A DNA stretch of 64,000 bases from Corallococcus exercitus (GTDB taxonomy: Bacteria > Myxococcota > Myxococcia > Myxococcales > Myxococcaceae). The DNA lies in the NCBI RefSeq assembly GCF_003611585.1, contig NZ_RAVW01000001.1:23383-87382 (forward strand), written 5' to 3'. The position numbers and the translations under genes were made by a program. Shown in pieces: positions 61,990 through 64,000 of the stretch. The notes under the pieces are model-generated. The model was not told where the DNA came from and searched no databases. It was given only the letters and a program-made list of their open reading frames with translations. Each line of letters begins with the position of its first letter. The first letter of the stretch is position 1.

Positions 61990-62867
61990 GCCGCCATCCT
62001 CCGGGCCCGCGCGCGGAAGAAGTTCGCCAGCGCCTTGCCGTGATCATCCCCGGCGCGCAGTTCCACGTGGTCCAGCTCCAGCTTCTTGAACAGCTTGCGG
62101 CGCTCGTCGCGCTGGGCCTGCATGGCGCGCATGAACTTCCCGCGCACGGCGGTGGAGCTGGTGTCCACGACGAAGCGCTCGCCCGTCTCCGGGTCTTCCA
62201 TCTCCACCAAACCGTGGCTGGGGAAGCGCTGCTCCAGCGGATCCTCGATGACCACCGGCACCAGGTCGTGCTTGCGGCCCACCAGGCGCAGCGGCTTCTC
62301 GTAGCCCGTCGCCATGAAGTCCGACACGAGGAACGTTACGGCCTTCCGCTTGGACACCTGCGTCAGGTACGTGAGCCCCGCGGACAGGTCCGTGCCGTGG
62401 CCCTTCGGCTTGAACGTGAGGATGTCGCTCACGAGCCGCAAGACGTGCATGCGGCCCTTGCGCGGCGGGACGACCTTCTCCACCCGGTCCGAGAAGAGGA
62501 TGAGCCCCACGCGGTCGTTGTTCGCGATGGCGCTGAAGGCGATCTGCGCGGCGACCTCCGCCGCGACCTCCGCCTTGGTGCGGTCCTTGGAGCCGAACTC
62601 GTTGGAGGCGGACACGTCCACCAGGAGCATCACCGTGAGCTCGCGCTCCTCGGTGAAGACCTTGATGAAGGCCTCGTTCATGCGCGCCGTGACGTTCCAG
62701 TCGATGAAGCGGATCTCATCGCCGGGCTGGTACTGCCGCACCTCGGAGAAGGCCATGCCGCGGCCCTTGAACACCGAATGGTACTGGCCGGCCAGCATGT
62801 CGGAGACCACCTTGCGGGTGCGGATCTCCAGCTTGCGGATGCGGCGGATGAGGTCCTTGGGCAGCAC
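61986..62867 (-). CDS. DUF58/VWA-like protein of the MoxR/Bat operon
   Basis: 293-residue cytoplasmic protein. The signature GRGMAFSEVRQYQPGDEIR followed by FIDWNVTARMNEAFIKV is diagnostic of DUF58, and VMLLVDVSASNEFGS carries the metal-binding DxSxS. FLVSDFMATGYEKPLRLV is the later VWA segment. GTG 62867 is used, with a weak ribosome binding site. It lies 24 nt after moxR. DUF58 proteins are partners of MoxR AAA+ ATPases. Confidence 0.9.
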   Translation of the reverse strand: MLPKDLIRRIRKLEIRTRKVVSDMLAGQYHSVFKGRGMAFSEVRQYQPGDEIRFIDWNVTARMNEAFIKVFTEERELTVMLLVDVSASNEFGSKDRTKAEVAAEVAAQIAFSAIANNDRVGLILFSDRVEKVVPPRKGRMHVLRLVSDILTFKPKGHGTDLSAGLTYLTQVSKRKAVTFLVSDFMATGYEKPLRLVGRKHDLVPVVIEDPLEQRFPSHGLVEMEDPETGERFVVDTSSTAVRGKFMRAMQAQRDERRKLFKKLELDHVELRAGDDHGKALANFFRARARRMAA

Positions 62868-62891
62868 GGGCGCGCTCTTACCGGGGCCTGG

Positions 62892-63881
62892 TCAGGGGAC
62901 TTCCACGCGGTCGAAGACGCGCTGGATGATCTTCTCCTGGGTGAGCTCCTCGGCCTCCGCCTCGTAGGTCATCGCGATGCGGTGGCGGAGCACGTCGAAG
63001 GCGATGGCCTTCACGTCCTCCGGGGTGACGAAGCCGCGGTGGCGCAGGAACGCGTGCGCGCGGGCCGCCTGGGCCAGCGCGATGGTGGCACGCGGCGAGG
63101 CACCGAACTGGATGTAGTCCGCCAGGTCCTTGAGGCCGTAGCGCGCGGGCTCGCGCGTGGCGAACACCACGTTGAGGATGTACTCCTTCACCTTCTCGTC
63201 CATGTAGATGGCGTGGACGAGCTCGCGCGCGCGCACCAGGTGCTCCAGCGAGATGACCCGCTGGACCTTCGGCGACGAGCCGCCAGACATCCGGTCCATG
63301 ATGACCTTCTCCTCATCACGGGTCGGGTAGCCCACCTTCACCTTGAGCATGAAGCGGTCCACCTGCGCTTCGGGGAGGGGGTACGTGCCCTCCTGCTCGA
63401 TGGGGTTCATGGTGGCCAGCACGAGGAACGGCGAGGGCAGGCCGAAGGTCTGGTCGCCGATGGTGACCTGGCGCTCGGCCATGGCCTCCAGGAGGGCGGA
63501 CTGGACCTTGGCGGGGGCGCGGTTGATTTCGTCCGCGAGGACGATGTTCGCGAAGATGGGCCCCTTGCGGACGGTGAAGGCGGCCGTCTGCTGGTTGTAG
63601 ATCATCGTGCCGACGAGGTCCGCCGGCAGGAGGTCGGGGGTGAACTGCACGCGCATGAAGGTGGCGCTGAGCGAGTCCGCCACGGTGCGCACAGTCAGCG
63701 TCTTGGCGAGTCCGGGCACGCCCTCCAGGAGGACGTGGCCGTTGCACAAGAGGCCGATGAGGATGCGTTCGAGCATGTACCGCTGCCCGACGATGACCTT
63801 GCCGGTCTCCTGGTTGAGGACCTCGACGAAGCTGCTTTCCTGCTGCACGCGTTCGGTGAGCGCGCGGATGTCGGTGTTCAT
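62892..63881 (-). CDS. MoxR-family AAA+ ATPase
   Basis: 329-residue AAA+ protein. Walker A is GVPGLAKT (54-61), Walker B lies in NIVLADEINRAPAKVQSALL, sensor 1 in FLVLATMNPIEQEGTYPLPE and the Arg-rich sensor 2 region in YIQFGASPRATIAL. MoxR proteins act as chaperones for VWA partners such as DUF58 and BatA/B, all encoded downstream here. ATG 63881 has GAGGGG before it. It is the first gene of the operon and is preceded by a good promoter candidate. Confidence 0.95.
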   Translation of the reverse strand: MNTDIRALTERVQQESSFVEVLNQETGKVIVGQRYMLERILIGLLCNGHVLLEGVPGLAKTLTVRTVADSLSATFMRVQFTPDLLPADLVGTMIYNQQTAAFTVRKGPIFANIVLADEINRAPAKVQSALLEAMAERQVTIGDQTFGLPSPFLVLATMNPIEQEGTYPLPEAQVDRFMLKVKVGYPTRDEEKVIMDRMSGGSSPKVQRVISLEHLVRARELVHAIYMDEKVKEYILNVVFATREPARYGLKDLADYIQFGASPRATIALAQAARAHAFLRHRGFVTPEDVKAIAFDVLRHRIAMTYEAEAEELTQEKIIQRVFDRVEVP

Positions 63882-63909
63882 GTCCCCTCTGTCGGCCTGG
63901 GCGGCGGGC

Positions 63910-63938
63910 AGCCTAGGGTTCCCGGGCGTCCGGCTCAA
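63910..63938 (-). promoter_or_regulatory. Promoter candidate for the moxR-bat operon
   Basis: Reading the minus strand, TTGAGC (63938-63933) and TAGGCT (63915-63910) have exactly 17 nt between them. The expected start near 63903 leaves a leader of about 22 nt with GAGGGG before the moxR ATG. Confidence 0.5.
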
Positions 63939-63987
63939 CACCGCTGTAAGCCAGACATTCCGTCAAGCCGCCCTGTCCCGTAAAGGG

Positions 63988-64000
63988 CTGTCTCTTATAC
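63988..64000. other. Nextera/Tn5 mosaic-end match at the window's right edge
   Basis: CTGTCTCTTATAC, the final 13 bases, is identical to the first 13 bases of the transposon mosaic-end adapter on this strand. It most likely is untrimmed sequencing adapter, so these bases are probably not genomic and the contig may end here. Confidence 0.75.

Overview
This 64 kb window is GC-rich DNA with strong G/C bias at third codon positions, tightly packed operons with 1-4 nt overlaps, and several myxobacterial hallmarks: a carD-carG pair, a PEGA-domain Ser/Thr kinase, PilZ proteins, many lipoproteins and an atypical type III secretion cluster. It most likely comes from a myxobacterium of the Myxococcus/Corallococcus type (inference; no search was run). 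The last 13 bases match the Tn5/Nextera mosaic end, so the right edge is probably a contig end with leftover adapter.

Layout. (1) 1-10.46 kb, minus strand: the division and cell wall (dcw) cluster mraZ, STAS gene, rsmH, ftsL, ftsI (PASTA type), murE, murF, mraY, murD, ftsW (cut by the left edge), with a sigma70-like promoter and three 10-bp repeats that look like MraZ boxes. (2) 10.6-21.3 kb: a PilZ protein, an acyl-CoA dehydrogenase, a lipoprotein divergent from a Ser/Thr kinase, a small exported protein, carD-carG, and two membrane proteins including a PMT/ArnT-like glycosyltransferase. (3) 21.4-23.9 kb: a diverged tandem duplication of a lipoprotein gene plus a convergent gene for an exported Arg/Glu 13-residue-repeat protein. 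(4) 23.9-29.0 kb: Fe-alcohol dehydrogenase, glutamine-synthetase-like ligase, aldehyde dehydrogenase and a divergent class I amidotransferase, which together could make a gamma-glutamyl route for an amino alcohol such as ethanolamine. (5) 29.1-45.2 kb: lipase, AI-2E family permease, hybrid histidine kinase, a Cys-rich lipoprotein, rho, ligA-acyP-DUF3052, an RNase E/G with a long insertion in its S1 domain, YihY, and an HU/IHF-like protein. (6) 45.2-54.2 kb, minus strand: a type III secretion operon encoding SctV, U, T, S, R, a FliO-like protein, SctQ (with a likely internal start), a FliG-N-like protein, SctJ, SctI and a possible long needle-like protein. No ATPase (SctN), stator (SctL) or secretin (SctC) gene lies in the operon. 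(7) 54.4-63.9 kb: a PilZ protein, a response regulator and a complete MoxR-DUF58-DUF4381-BatA-BatB-BatC-BatD-BatE operon with its own promoter candidate.

The most unusual content is the type III operon (cryptic needle candidate, internal SctQ-C start, flagellar-type additions), the proposed gamma-glutamyl amino-alcohol pathway, the kinase with tandem lectin-like sensor modules, and the duplicated repeat-protein locus that carries a fossil of a neighbouring gene's 3' end. Starts were chosen from ribosome binding sites and family alignments remembered from the families. Protein similarities are from motif recognition only.
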